From assembly GCF_000521785.1 (NCBI RefSeq), contig NZ_JALZ01000007.1, positions 1-64,000 of the forward strand: DNA of 64,000 bases, in the 5' to 3' direction. This document shows positions 34,999-43,391 of the stretch, piece by piece. A model generated the notes under the pieces. The model ran no database searches. It was given only the letters and a program-made list of their open reading frames with translations, and was not told where the DNA came from. The stretch is from Roseivivax halodurans JCM 10272 (GTDB taxonomy: Bacteria > Pseudomonadota > Alphaproteobacteria > Rhodobacterales > Rhodobacteraceae). How positions within the stretch are numbered: position 1 is the first letter of the stretch; every line of letters begins with the position of its first letter. Both the position numbers and the translations under genes were made by a program.

Positions 34999-35472
34999 TC
35001 AGTCTTCTAGACTGTCCTGGCGCTTCTTCTCGACCAGCTTCAGCTCTTCGGCCTTGCGGTCCTTGAAGGTCTTGCCGTAGCCTTCGATCTCGCTTTCCGG
35101 GATCACCTCTTTCGCACGGCCGAAGACCTCGTCCTCTTCCTCGTCCATGTGATGCTCATAATCGTGCTTGAGCTGCTTGAACTTCTGCAGCCAGGCCGGG
35201 CTCGACATGTCCATGCCCTGAAGCTCTTCCATCAGGTCGTCCATCTCCGCGTGCTCCTCGACGGAATGCCGCGCGCTGTCCTGGCCCCAGGTCTTGGACA
35301 TGAGCTTGGAGTAGAAGGTCTCCTCCTCCGCGGCCGCGTGGCTTTTCACGTCGTGGAAGAATTCGTTCCAGGCGGCCTTGCGGTCCTCCGATGCGCCTTC
35401 GGTCTCGGCGATGGTCGCGAGGAGCTTGCGATGGTTCTCGTGGTCGGCCTTGATGGCCTCGTAGATGGACAT
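34999..35472 (-). CDS. Hemerythrin HHE-domain protein
   Basis: A 157-residue helical cytoplasmic protein with the iron-binding pattern of hemerythrin-like proteins: DHENHRKLL, then KSHAAAEEETFY, then SVEEHAEMDDLM and KHDYEHHMDEEED. It would bind a di-iron centre for oxygen, nitric oxide or peroxide sensing or protection. The tail after residue 125 is charged and probably flexible. ATG 35472 starts right at the conserved domain; a longer reading of 28 Arg/Pro-rich codons upstream is rejected. Confidence 0.9.
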   Translation of the reverse strand: MSIYEAIKADHENHRKLLATIAETEGASEDRKAAWNEFFHDVKSHAAAEEETFYSKLMSKTWGQDSARHSVEEHAEMDDLMEELQGMDMSSPAWLQKFKQLKHDYEHHMDEEEDEVFGRAKEVIPESEIEGYGKTFKDRKAEELKLVEKKRQDSLED

Positions 35473-35560
35473 TGTGTCTGATTCCGTTCTGAAGCTGTTC
35501 GAAGGGCGCGGGGCGCGCCGCTGCCGGTGATGTAGCGGCCGCGCCCTGCTCGTCACGCGC

Positions 35561-36496
35561 TCACGGCAAGAGCGCGAGCCAGCACCAGACAGTGATCACG
35601 GAAAGCCCCGTCGCGATCAGGACCGAGGAGGCCGCGACGCGCCGGGCGCGGCCGTACATGTTGGCGAAGACATAGGCGTTCACCCCCGGCGCCATGGCGG
35701 CGGTGATTACCGCCGAGCGGAAGTCCGGGTCCGACAGCTGGAACGCGCTGCCGAGCGTCCAGGTGATCGCCGGATGCAGCAGGAGCGACACCGCGCAGAC
35801 GAAGAAGATGATGCGGAAGTCGCCGTCGGGCCGGTACCGGTAGAGGACGCCGCCGAGGCCGAAGAGCGCGGCGGGAAGCGCGGAGCGTATCAGCATGTCG
35901 AGCGCGTCCACGACGGGGCCGGGCAGCCCGAGATTCAGGAGGTTGAAGGCCGCACCGAGGGCGATGCCGATCACCAGCGCGTTGCGGAACATTGCCTTCA
36001 GGACCTGCAGCGGCAGGGCGGCCGCGCGGGTCCCGGACGAGCCAGCGCGGGCGATCTCCATCGCGGTGATGCCGAGCCCGTAGCAGAACGGGGAATGCAT
36101 CGCGATGATGGCGTAGTTCGCATCGAGCGCACCCGCTCCGTAGGCGCGTTCGGTGATAGGAAGCCCGAGGAGGAGCGAGTTCGCGAAGAGACAGCAGAAG
36201 CCGATCGCGACCGAATCCTCCCAGGACCGGTTGAAGAGCCGCCGCCCGGCGAAGAGACCGAGGAAGAATCCCGTTGCGGAGCCGGCATAGAAGCTGACGA
36301 GGAGCGCGGGATGAAAGCTCTGCCCGAGGTCCAGCGTCCAGATCGCGCGGAAGAGAAGGCAGGGGATCGCGAAGTTCTGCGTGAAGGCCATGAGGCCGTC
36401 GACGCCGCTTTCCGAGAAGAGATTGCGCCAGACCGCAAGGTAACCCGCGCCCATGACGAGGAAGACGGGCAGGATGACTTCGAGAAGCGCCTGCAT
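35561..36496 (-). CDS. AEC (auxin efflux carrier) family transporter
   Basis: A 311-residue inner-membrane carrier with about ten helices and the family's N-terminal ILPVFLVMGAGYLAVW and central break MHSPFCYGLG. Bacterial members export or exchange organic acids such as malate; the substrate here is unknown. It lies 16 bp downstream of nothing co-directional except the MBL gene's end and may be its own unit or the end of the MBL-tatD-holB-tmk-dac run, which reads toward it. Confidence 0.88.
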   Translation of the reverse strand: MQALLEVILPVFLVMGAGYLAVWRNLFSESGVDGLMAFTQNFAIPCLLFRAIWTLDLGQSFHPALLVSFYAGSATGFFLGLFAGRRLFNRSWEDSVAIGFCCLFANSLLLGLPITERAYGAGALDANYAIIAMHSPFCYGLGITAMEIARAGSSGTRAAALPLQVLKAMFRNALVIGIALGAAFNLLNLGLPGPVVDALDMLIRSALPAALFGLGGVLYRYRPDGDFRIIFFVCAVSLLLHPAITWTLGSAFQLSDPDFRSAVITAAMAPGVNAYVFANMYGRARRVAASSVLIATGLSVITVWCWLALLP

Positions 36497-36512
36497 CAGT
36501 CCGCTCGGGGCG

Positions 36513-37313
36513 TCAAAGCGGCACTCTCAGGACGAGGCCGTCATGCGCCGGGGTGATATGTCCGGGTGTCTCCTGAGCGAGCGTCTCGTAGTCGAGATCG
36601 ATATGCATGTTGGTGAGGATGGCGCGTTTCGGGGCCGCTGCCTCGATCCATTCCAGCGACTTGGCGAGATGCGCATGCGTCGGGTGCGGCTCGCGGCGGA
36701 GCGCGTCGAGGATCCAGTAGTCGAGACCCTCCAGCATCGGCCATGCCTCTGCCGGGATCTCGGCCACGTCCGGCAGGTAGGCGACGTCGCCGATGCGGAA
36801 GCCGAGGGCGTCAACGCTGCCGTGATTCACCTCGAACGGGTTCAGTGTTACCGGACCGCCCGCACCCTCCACCGTCACGGGGCCGTCGATGGGGTTCATC
36901 TCGAGGATCGGGGGATAAGGGCTGCCCGCCGGCTGGGTGAAGGCGTATCCGAAGCGGTTGATGAGGTTGTCGCAGGTCGGCCCGTCCGCCCAGACCTTCA
37001 GCCGCTCGCGGGTGTTGAAGACGATCATCCGGAGATCGTCGATGCCGTGCACGTGATCGGCATGGGCGTGGGTGTAGACCACCCCGTCGAGATGCCCGAC
37101 ATTCGCGTCGAGAAGCTGGGCGCGCAGGTCCGGCGAGGTGTCGATGAGGACGGTGGTCGTCCCGCCCTCGGTCTCCTGCTCGACGAGCAGCGAGCAGCGC
37201 CGCCGCATGTTGCGCGGGTTGTCGGGATCGCACGCGCCCCAATGGCCGCCGAGCCGCGGCACGCCGCCCGACGATCCGCAGCCGAGGATGGTGAAACGTC
37301 TCTCGCCGGTCAT
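36513..37313 (-). CDS. Metallo-beta-lactamase-fold hydrolase (PhnP-like)
   Basis: A 266-residue cytoplasmic protein with the metal motif THAHADHVHGIDDLR (about 80-95) and further His residues in EVNHGS and TNMHIDLDYET. The N-terminus ILGCGSSGGVPR is typical of the PhnP/RNase Z-like branch that cleaves cyclic phosphodiesters. A link to phosphonate use (phnM, DUF1045 elsewhere in the window) is possible, but this gene's usual neighbour is tatD, with which it overlaps (ATGA at 37310-37313). Confidence 0.9.
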   Translation of the reverse strand: MTGERRFTILGCGSSGGVPRLGGHWGACDPDNPRNMRRRCSLLVEQETEGGTTTVLIDTSPDLRAQLLDANVGHLDGVVYTHAHADHVHGIDDLRMIVFNTRERLKVWADGPTCDNLINRFGYAFTQPAGSPYPPILEMNPIDGPVTVEGAGGPVTLNPFEVNHGSVDALGFRIGDVAYLPDVAEIPAEAWPMLEGLDYWILDALRREPHPTHAHLAKSLEWIEAAAPKRAILTNMHIDLDYETLAQETPGHITPAHDGLVLRVPL

Positions 37314-38113
37314 GCCGCCTCGGCCCAGGCGGCCGCCTTGGAGAAGAGCCGGTCGAAATTGGCCTCGGTCGCGGCGGCGAACTCGGCGTAGGAGAGTCCG
37401 AAGACCTCCGCGCCGACCTTTGCCGTATGGACCGTGTAGGACGGCTCGTTGCGCTTGCCGCGATAGGGCGGAGGCGCGAGATAGGGGCTGTCGGTCTCGA
37501 CGAGGATGCGGTCGAGCGGCGCCGCCTCGAAAATCGCGCGGAGCTCCTTCGACTTCGGGAAGGCTGCGATGCCCGACATCGACAGGTAGAAGTCGCAATC
37601 GAGCGCGGATCGCGCCAGCGCCTCGCCCGACGAGAAGCAATGCATGACGCAGGAAAAGGGCCTGCGCTTGTAGCCCTCGGTCAGGATGCGCGCCATGTCC
37701 TCGTCCGCGTCGCGGGCATGGATGATCAACGGCAGACCGGTTTCCTGCGCGGCCTCGATATGGACCCCGAGGCTGCGCTTCTGAACCTCGGCACTCTCGG
37801 CGGTGTAATGGTAGTCGAGCCCCGACTCGCCGATGCCGACGAATTTCGGATGGCGCGCCAGCGCGACCAGCTCCTCGACGGTTGCCATAGGCTCATCCGC
37901 CGCGCTCATCGGGTGGGTGCCCGCAGCGTAGAAGACGGCGTCGTGCGCGTCGGCGATGGCGCGGACGGCGGGCTCGGTCCTCAGCTTGGTGCAGATGGTC
38001 ACCATGCGGTGCACGCCGGAGTCGATGGCGCGCGCGATCACCTCATCCCGCGTCTCGCCGAAATCGGGGAAGTCGAGATGGCAATGGCTGTCGGTGATGA
38101 GAGCGTCGCTCAT
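37310..38113 (-). CDS. TatD-family metal-dependent hydrolase/deoxyribonuclease
   Basis: A 267-residue TIM-barrel metal hydrolase. All family ligands are visible: DSHCHLDF at the N-terminus, Glu in GESGLDYHY, His in IIHARDADED, His in MHCFSSGEA and Asp in ETDSPYLAPPPYRG. Members are 3'-5' DNases or act on D-aminoacyl-tRNA. It follows holB by 134 bp and couples to the MBL gene by ATGA overlap. Confidence 0.94.
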   Translation of the reverse strand: MSDALITDSHCHLDFPDFGETRDEVIARAIDSGVHRMVTICTKLRTEPAVRAIADAHDAVFYAAGTHPMSAADEPMATVEELVALARHPKFVGIGESGLDYHYTAESAEVQKRSLGVHIEAAQETGLPLIIHARDADEDMARILTEGYKRRPFSCVMHCFSSGEALARSALDCDFYLSMSGIAAFPKSKELRAIFEAAPLDRILVETDSPYLAPPPYRGKRNEPSYTVHTAKVGAEVFGLSYAEFAAATEANFDRLFSKAAAWAEAA

Positions 38114-38247
38114 GAGGTCGCGTCCTCTCGGGCTCGGGGGCGTGCCGCGAGGTATCTAGGATCGCCGGGAGAGGGTCAAGGCAGCCACCCCGCGCACGAT
38201 CGCGCGAGCGGCTTAAAGGGACGCGGCTGTCGCGTGGCGCCTCGCGA

Positions 38248-39378
38248 TCAGGCGGCGACATCCGCCGCGGTGTCCCGGATGCGGGAGACCATGTCGAAGA
38301 TGAGCGCGGCGGCATCGATGTTGACGGCCCGCCCATGGCGTGCCCTATCCCCGGCGCTCTGCGCGATCTCGGCCCAGGCCCGTCCGGCCCGCGGGTCGGG
38401 CGCGAGCCGCGCGAGAAGCCGCGGCTCTTCGGGATGGGCGGCCCGCGCCGGCGGCGTGCCGGTCACACCTGTCCGGGCAAGCCGCGCCAGCGCGAGATCG
38501 GTGAGCCAAATGAGCAGGTCGAGCTGCGTTTCCCTCCCGCGTGTGGCCACCCTGTCCGCAAGGGCAAGCGCCTTGGGCCGGCTCATGTCGGGCATCGTAC
38601 CCATGAGGTCGACGAGGTCGCCGTAGAGCTGCAGCCCGCCGAGATTGAGGAGCCGCAACGCCGCTCCGACGGACCCTGCCGAGAGCTCGGTCAGGGCCTC
38701 CGTCTCCTGCGGCGACACCTCGGCTCCGGCAAGGCTCAGCGCCTCGGCCATCTCGTCGGGACCGAGGGCGGCGAGGCGCAGCTCGCGGCAGCGCGACCGG
38801 ATTGTCGGGAGGAGCCGCGCAGGGCGGTGGCAGACGAGCAGGAGCACCGTGTTCGCCGGCGGTTCCTCGAGCAGCTTCAGGAGCGCGTTGGCGGCATTGA
38901 CGTTCATCTCGTCCGCCGCGTCGACGACGATCGCCCGGCGCCCCCCGTCGGCCGAGGAGAGCGCCATGCGGCGCTTGAGCCCGCGCACGTCGGCGACGCG
39001 GATGTCGGCGGCGATCCGGTCACCCTTGTCGTTCAGACCGCGGCGCAGAAGGAAAATCGACGGCTCTGCCAGTGCAAGGCTGCGGCGCGTGACGGGGTGG
39101 TCGGCCCCGATGTCGAGCGTCTGCGGCGGCTCCGGGTCCCCCAGAAGCCCCCCGCTCCCCGCGGGCGGCGTCGCGACCAGAAACCGCGCGATGCGCCAGG
39201 CGAGCGTTGCCTTGCCCACGCCCTCCGGGCCGGTGATCAGCCAGGCATGGTGCAGGCGGTCGCCGGCATAGGCGTCGAGAAAGCCGCGTTCTGCAGCCTC
39301 CTGGCCGACGAGCCGCATCGTCTCGCGCGGGTGGGGTGCGCCTTCGACCCGGTCCGGTTCGGGAAGCGGATCGCTCAT
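38248..39378 (-). CDS. holB: DNA polymerase III subunit delta'
   Basis: Clamp-loader subunit. The 376 residues have an AAA+ core with the P-loop GPEGVGKATLAWR near 50, EEPPANTVLLLV and the SRC-type motif IRSRCRELRL, then a helical C-terminal collar domain. Its start overlaps the tmk stop by one base (TAATG). The pairing tmk-holB is common in bacteria and links nucleotide supply to replication. Confidence 0.95.
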   Translation of the reverse strand: MSDPLPEPDRVEGAPHPRETMRLVGQEAAERGFLDAYAGDRLHHAWLITGPEGVGKATLAWRIARFLVATPPAGSGGLLGDPEPPQTLDIGADHPVTRRSLALAEPSIFLLRRGLNDKGDRIAADIRVADVRGLKRRMALSSADGGRRAIVVDAADEMNVNAANALLKLLEEPPANTVLLLVCHRPARLLPTIRSRCRELRLAALGPDEMAEALSLAGAEVSPQETEALTELSAGSVGAALRLLNLGGLQLYGDLVDLMGTMPDMSRPKALALADRVATRGRETQLDLLIWLTDLALARLARTGVTGTPPARAAHPEEPRLLARLAPDPRAGRAWAEIAQSAGDRARHGRAVNIDAAALIFDMVSRIRDTAADVAA

Positions 39379-40013
39379 TACACGTGACCGAGGAACTTGC
39401 GCGCATAGGTCAGAACGTCGCTGTGAACCTCCGCCTCGGGACGGTTGCCCGCCAGAACGCGGAAGCGGCGGGCGCGGTGCGCGAGGTTGAGGAAGCCTGC
39501 CCGCAGCGTCGCCTGCAGTTCGATTCCGAAATTCTCGAAGCGCGCCTCGGATCCCACGCGCTTCGACGCGCGGGCGAGAGCGATGTTGGGATTGATGTCG
39601 ATGAGGAAGGTCAGGTCCGGCTCGAGCCCGATCATCAGCGCGTGCAGTGTGTCGACCTTGGACCGCAGGTCGCCCCGCGTGATGCCCTGATAGGCGCGCG
39701 TGCTGTCAACGAACCGGTCGCAGATGACGATCTTTCCCGCCTCGAGCGCCGGAGTGATGGTTCGCTCGACATGGTCCCGGCGCGCCGCGGTGAAGAGAAG
39801 AAGCTCCGTCTCCGCCGACCAGCGATCGGGATCGCCATGGAGCAGAAGCGAGCGGATCTCCTCCGCGCCCGCGGAGCCGCCGGGCTCGCGGGTCAGCAGC
39901 ACATCGTGCCCCTCCTGACGGAGCGCCTCGGCCAGAAGCCGCGACTGGGTGGACTTGCCGCTGCCGTCGATGCCTTCGAAGGTCAGGAATGCGCCGTATC
40001 GGGAGTCGCTCAT
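39378..40013 (-). CDS. tmk: Thymidylate kinase
   Basis: Phosphorylates dTMP to dTDP. At 211 residues it has the P-loop FEGIDGSGKSTQSRLL near the N-terminus, the substrate motif TREPGGSAGAEEIR and CDRFVDSTRAYQG. Its start overlaps the dac stop by one base, and its stop overlaps the holB start, so dac, tmk and holB are translated in sequence. Confidence 0.97.
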   Translation of the reverse strand: MSDSRYGAFLTFEGIDGSGKSTQSRLLAEALRQEGHDVLLTREPGGSAGAEEIRSLLLHGDPDRWSAETELLLFTAARRDHVERTITPALEAGKIVICDRFVDSTRAYQGITRGDLRSKVDTLHALMIGLEPDLTFLIDINPNIALARASKRVGSEARFENFGIELQATLRAGFLNLAHRARRFRVLAGNRPEAEVHSDVLTYARKFLGHV

Positions 40014-41179
40014 TACATCACGTCCTGCGGAGAAGGTCCGAATCTCCGCAGGAGTACGCCGCCGACCGTCATCACCCGGTTAACGAAACCGGCCCCCTGA
40101 ACTGCGTTCTCCGCGACGAGCGGCACGCGATGCTCGGGCAGGCCCTCCGGGCGGACGATGAGTTCGGCCAGCTTCTGGCCTTTGGCGATCGGCGCTTCAA
40201 GCGGTCCGGTATAGACGACCTCGGCCTCGAGCGGAGCGCCGGTCAGGACCGGAACGAGCAACGAGACGTCGGTCTCCGCAACCAGTCCGACTTCCGGCTG
40301 CGCGCCCATCCAGACATCGGCGGTGGCGATACGGGTACCGCCTTCCGCGATGCGCTTTTCGGCGAACTGCCGGAACGCCCAGTTGACGATCGCCTCGCTC
40401 TCTTCGGCCCTTGCGCGGTTGCTGTCGAGCCCGGTCAGCGAGAAGATGATCCTGCGGCCGTTCTGCTCGGCCGATCCCACGAGCCCGTATCCGGCCGCCT
40501 GGGTATGCCCGGTCTTGAGCCCGTCGGCACCGATCCCGAGACCGAGCAGAGGGTTGCGATTGGACACGTTCGCCGGCGCGCGGCCGTCGAACTCGAACCT
40601 CTGTTCGGCGAACATCGGGTAGAAATCCGGAAAGTCCTCGATGATGTGGCTGGCGAGGAGCGCGAGGTCGCGCATCGACATCACGTGTCCCTCGGCCGGC
40701 CAGCCGTTGGAGTTCTTGAAGACGGAATTGGTCAGTCCCATCTGCTGCGCGCGCCGGGTCATCAGATCGGCGAAACCGTCCTCGGTTCCATCCGGCGACA
40801 GGGCCTCGGCGATGACCACGCAGGCGTCGTTGCCCGAGAGCACGACGATCCCGCGAAGGAGGTCCTCCACCCGCACCCTGTCGGTCGTGTCGAGGAACAT
40901 GGTCGAGCCGCCATAGCTCGCGGCATGCGAGGAAACCGGCAGGCGCTCGTCGAGCGACAGGCGCCCTTCCTCGATGGCCTCGAACGCCATGTAGAGCGTC
41001 ATCAGCTTGGACATCGAGGCGGGCGGCATCTGCTCGTCGGCGTTCTTGGCCAGAAGCACGGTTCCCGTCTTCTGATCGAGGACAAACGCGGCGCGCGCCG
41101 AGGTGTCGAAGGCCTGCGCCGGCAAGGCAAGGGCGACAACCGCGGCGAGCGCGGTGGCGAGTGATCTGAATATCGTCAT
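40013..41179 (-). CDS. D-alanyl-D-alanine carboxypeptidase (PBP5/6 family)
   Basis: Periplasmic, membrane-associated peptidoglycan carboxypeptidase. The 388 residues start with a signal peptide (cleavage likely after ALPAQA, residue 23). The penicillin-binding motifs follow: SMSK (about 55), SGN (about 115) and KTGH (about 218). The C-terminal beta domain ends in a short amphipathic segment for membrane contact. It begins the dac-tmk-holB overlap series, with the SPOR lipoprotein gene 90 bp upstream, so a cell-envelope function is shared. Confidence 0.95.
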   Translation of the reverse strand: MTIFRSLATALAAVVALALPAQAFDTSARAAFVLDQKTGTVLLAKNADEQMPPASMSKLMTLYMAFEAIEEGRLSLDERLPVSSHAASYGGSTMFLDTTDRVRVEDLLRGIVVLSGNDACVVIAEALSPDGTEDGFADLMTRRAQQMGLTNSVFKNSNGWPAEGHVMSMRDLALLASHIIEDFPDFYPMFAEQRFEFDGRAPANVSNRNPLLGLGIGADGLKTGHTQAAGYGLVGSAEQNGRRIIFSLTGLDSNRARAEESEAIVNWAFRQFAEKRIAEGGTRIATADVWMGAQPEVGLVAETDVSLLVPVLTGAPLEAEVVYTGPLEAPIAKGQKLAELIVRPEGLPEHRVPLVAENAVQGAGFVNRVMTVGGVLLRRFGPSPQDVM

Positions 41180-41268
41180 TGGCTCCTCCGATGGGGCGGG
41201 CTCGGTGTTTGGTATCTCAACCGGGCGGGGAGCGGGAGTCCGCGCCCGGTCACATGAGGCGGCGGGCT

Positions 41269-42087
41269 TTACTCCGCAACGGCGTAGGCGTCACGGAACC
41301 CCTCGCCCTTGATCGTCTCCAGCAGGGCCGAGCGTTCCGCGTCCGAACGTGCGGGGCCTACGAGCACACGCCAGATGGACCCGGCCCCGGCGGTCTGCGC
41401 ACGGATCGCCGGATCGAGACCGGCGTCGCGCATGGCGCCCGCGGCGTCGCGGGCGCTTTGCTCGAGGCCAAAGATGCCGACCTGGATGTACGGGCGGTCG
41501 AGCGAGGGCGGCGCCCTTCGGGCGGCGGCCGGCGGCCGGGTACCGGGCGGCTGCGCAGCGGGCGCATCGACCGGGCCGCTGGTCGCGGCCTCGTCCGACA
41601 CGCCTGGCGACGCCTCGGACATGCGCCCTCCGGCGCGGCGCAGGACAACGACGGTCAGGTCCGCCGGTTGCCCCGCCAGCATGCCGAGCGCCGTGGCGGC
41701 GTCCGAGGAGACCTGGAGCTTAGGGCCGGAGCTCTCGCGCTCGCGCCTGAAGAGTGCACCCGTGACGCTCTGTCCGTTCGACCGGTTGCGGATGATGACG
41801 CGCTCGGGATCCGCCACATCGGGATGGGCAACCCAGACCCCGCCGAGCGACGGACGTCCGTCCCACAATCCCGGCTCCGTTGTCTGAAACACGTCCGGAG
41901 CCTCGATGTCGCGCGCCGCCGCGCCACCGGTCTCCGGGCCGGCGATCTGTTCCCCGCCGCTGACGCGATCGAAGGCGGCCCTCACCCCGTCCGGACCGCA
42001 GCCCGAGAGTGCCACGGCTGCAAGAATGGTCGCCATAGCCGTCCCGCGACCTGTGCAAACGGGCTCATCCTTCGATGTGGTGACCAT
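41269..42087 (-). CDS. SPOR-domain lipoprotein with degenerate RlpA-like barrel
   Basis: 272 residues. The lipobox is LSGC near residue 31, so it is an outer- or inner-membrane lipoprotein. Residues about 60-150 (PERVIIRNRSNGQSV, then SSDAATALGM) look like the double-psi barrel of RlpA, but the catalytic region does not match active RlpA. The C-terminus is a SPOR domain (PYIQVGIFG to the end) that binds denuded septal glycan. Upstream of a PBP5-type gene, it fits a role in division or cell-wall remodelling. ATG 42087 precedes the signal; the longer frame upstream is Arg-rich and unlikely. Confidence 0.82.
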   Translation of the reverse strand: MVTTSKDEPVCTGRGTAMATILAAVALSGCGPDGVRAAFDRVSGGEQIAGPETGGAAARDIEAPDVFQTTEPGLWDGRPSLGGVWVAHPDVADPERVIIRNRSNGQSVTGALFRRERESSGPKLQVSSDAATALGMLAGQPADLTVVVLRRAGGRMSEASPGVSDEAATSGPVDAPAAQPPGTRPPAAARRAPPSLDRPYIQVGIFGLEQSARDAAGAMRDAGLDPAIRAQTAGAGSIWRVLVGPARSDAERSALLETIKGEGFRDAYAVAE

Positions 42088-42282
42088 GCTCGCCCTTGCC
42101 CGTCCTCGTGATCCCGCACGCTGCCGGCTGTCCCGGTCTGCCGCGTGTCGACCCGCGCCCGCGTCCGGGCGCGATCGGAAGTGTAACCAACGGCCGGGAG
42201 CTTTGGAAGGCATATGCCCTTCGCGACGGCAATTCCGGCACCCTTCCAGAATCGGGAACACAGGCATAGACACCCGCATACC

Positions 42283-42372
42283 GGAGGCTTGGCAGAGCGG
42301 TCGAATGCGGCGGTCTTGAAAACCGTTGACCCTTCACGGGGTCCGTGGGTTCGAATCCCACAGCCTCCGCCA
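42283..42372 (+). tRNA. tRNA-Ser (anticodon TGA)
   Basis: A 90-nt class II tRNA. The acceptor stem GGAGGC pairs with GCCTCC, then comes discriminator G and an encoded CCA (42370-42372). The D arm, a long variable arm typical of serine, and the T arm GGTTCGAATCC are all recognisable. The anticodon TGA is at 42317-42319. A degraded stretch begins immediately downstream. Confidence 0.97.
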
Positions 42373-42391
42373 GTTGAAGCTACATTTGGCT

Positions 42392-42772
42392 TCATTCCAA
42401 AGCGTTATGGGCCTGACATCTGCCCTCGCCCCCCACTTTGCCCCCATCCTGCACCGCCATGACTTGTTCAGCCCTCGCGGCTCGGAAGTCTTTGAGACGG
42501 GTTACGTTGTCGACGAGCCGAAGGCGCGCCGATGCTGCTTCGGCTCCGTGATGCACAAGGCGATGACAGTTCGGGTAGCACGCGGCAGCATTGTCGATAG
42601 TATCCGGGCCTTCCGCCGCCAGCGGCAGAACGTGGTGCATGTCCAGAAACGGTTCGCCGTCGGCCTTTAGGAAAGGAGCCGCTTCGCCGCACGCTTCGCA
42701 GATGCTGTTGGCCTCCTTTAGGCTCCGGACAGACACGGATGCGCGTGCGCTGGAAGCTCCGAAGGGAGGCAA
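42392..42772 (-). pseudogene. HNH endonuclease fragment
   Basis: 126 codons containing an HNH zinc-ribbon nuclease domain: CEACG, then DMHHVLPLA, DNAAACYPNCHRLVHHG. In full-length relatives this domain follows a larger N-terminal part, which is missing here; the only in-frame start is a TTG with no good ribosome site, just after a stop. The 25 C-terminal residues after the domain look unrelated. It is probably a remnant of a mobile-element cargo gene, though a short active HNH protein cannot be excluded. Confidence 0.6.
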
Positions 42773-43066
42773 ACTTGTCTCTCAGGCGAAAATGGCCCTT
42801 ACCGAGGTGGCGGATAGAGACCCGCTCCAATGCGCTCACGTCGCACCCTGCAAGCTGGCCAATTGCTCCAAGGCGACCTTCTCACCACGAAAGAGCGGGT
42901 TGATCGGAAAGGCGATGTCACCACAGAACCTCTGCATCGAAATGGCGCCGTTCCTGGCCGCAAGTCGCGACAGCAAGGAAGTCGCCGGCTCGCTCGCGGC
43001 ATGTGACACCGTTAGCGGCAGCTGCGGGAAGTTCGTTCCGGGAGTGGCAGCTAGGCTTTTGACCAA
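42730..43066 (-). pseudogene. TniQ-like N-terminal remnant with frameshift
   Basis: 76 codons (43066-42836) read LPLTVSHAASEPATSLLSRL, then an NG-containing helix and MQRFCGD, as in the N-terminal part of TniQ transposition proteins. The frame ends at a TGA. One base off, it resumes at the overlapping GTG and continues about 35 codons to SFQRTRIRVCP, where TniQ would have its first zinc cysteine. After that it runs into the HNH frame. A single-base insertion near 42838 explains the break. The TniQ call is from pattern memory and is moderate. Confidence 0.45.
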
Positions 43067-43227
43067 GCGAGGTTTCCGAGATCAGACAACGGCTGGATTG
43101 GCCGATCTTAAGATCGCCAGCTCAACTGAGCAATGTCGCTGTGATTTCGGGATATACCGGCTTCTGGGTCAGCAATGTGCAATATGACACGAAAGTCGGT
43201 TTTGCTTGACATCTTACAGAAAGGTGG

Positions 43228-43304
43228 TGGCGGACCGAGGAGGATTCGAACCCCCGACCCCCTGATTCGTAGTCAGGTACTCTATCCAGCTGAGCTATCG
43301 GTCC
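43228..43304 (-). tRNA. tRNA-Arg (anticodon ACG)
   Basis: A 77-nt tRNA on the minus strand with acceptor stem GGACCGA / TCGGTCC, D arm AGCTCAGCTGGATAGAG, anticodon loop with ACG (43270-43268), T arm GGGTTCGAATCC and encoded CCA. ACG is read as ICG after deamination and decodes CGU/CGC/CGA. Confidence 0.97.
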
Positions 43305-43391
43305 GTTGCGGCGTGACCTATCTCCCACGGCCCGGGGACGCAAGGGGGAAGATCCGATTTCTGGCGCCCTTCCGCCAAGGAAATGTGACGC

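Larger units (their letters stand above)
42373..43227. other. Decayed stretch between tRNA-Ser and tRNA-Arg
   Basis: An 855-bp interval holding only minus-strand remnants (HNH nuclease part and TniQ-like part, entered separately) and about 160 bp without features near the tRNA-Arg. No integrase gene and no obvious direct repeat of the tRNA-Ser 3' end was found inside it. Confidence 0.55.

Noticed and set aside
42317-43304. Shared GGTTCGAATCC in tRNA-Ser and tRNA-Arg as att sites of an integrated element
   Set aside because: This is the universal T-arm sequence of tRNAs, not an element-specific repeat, and the two tRNAs are on opposite strands.
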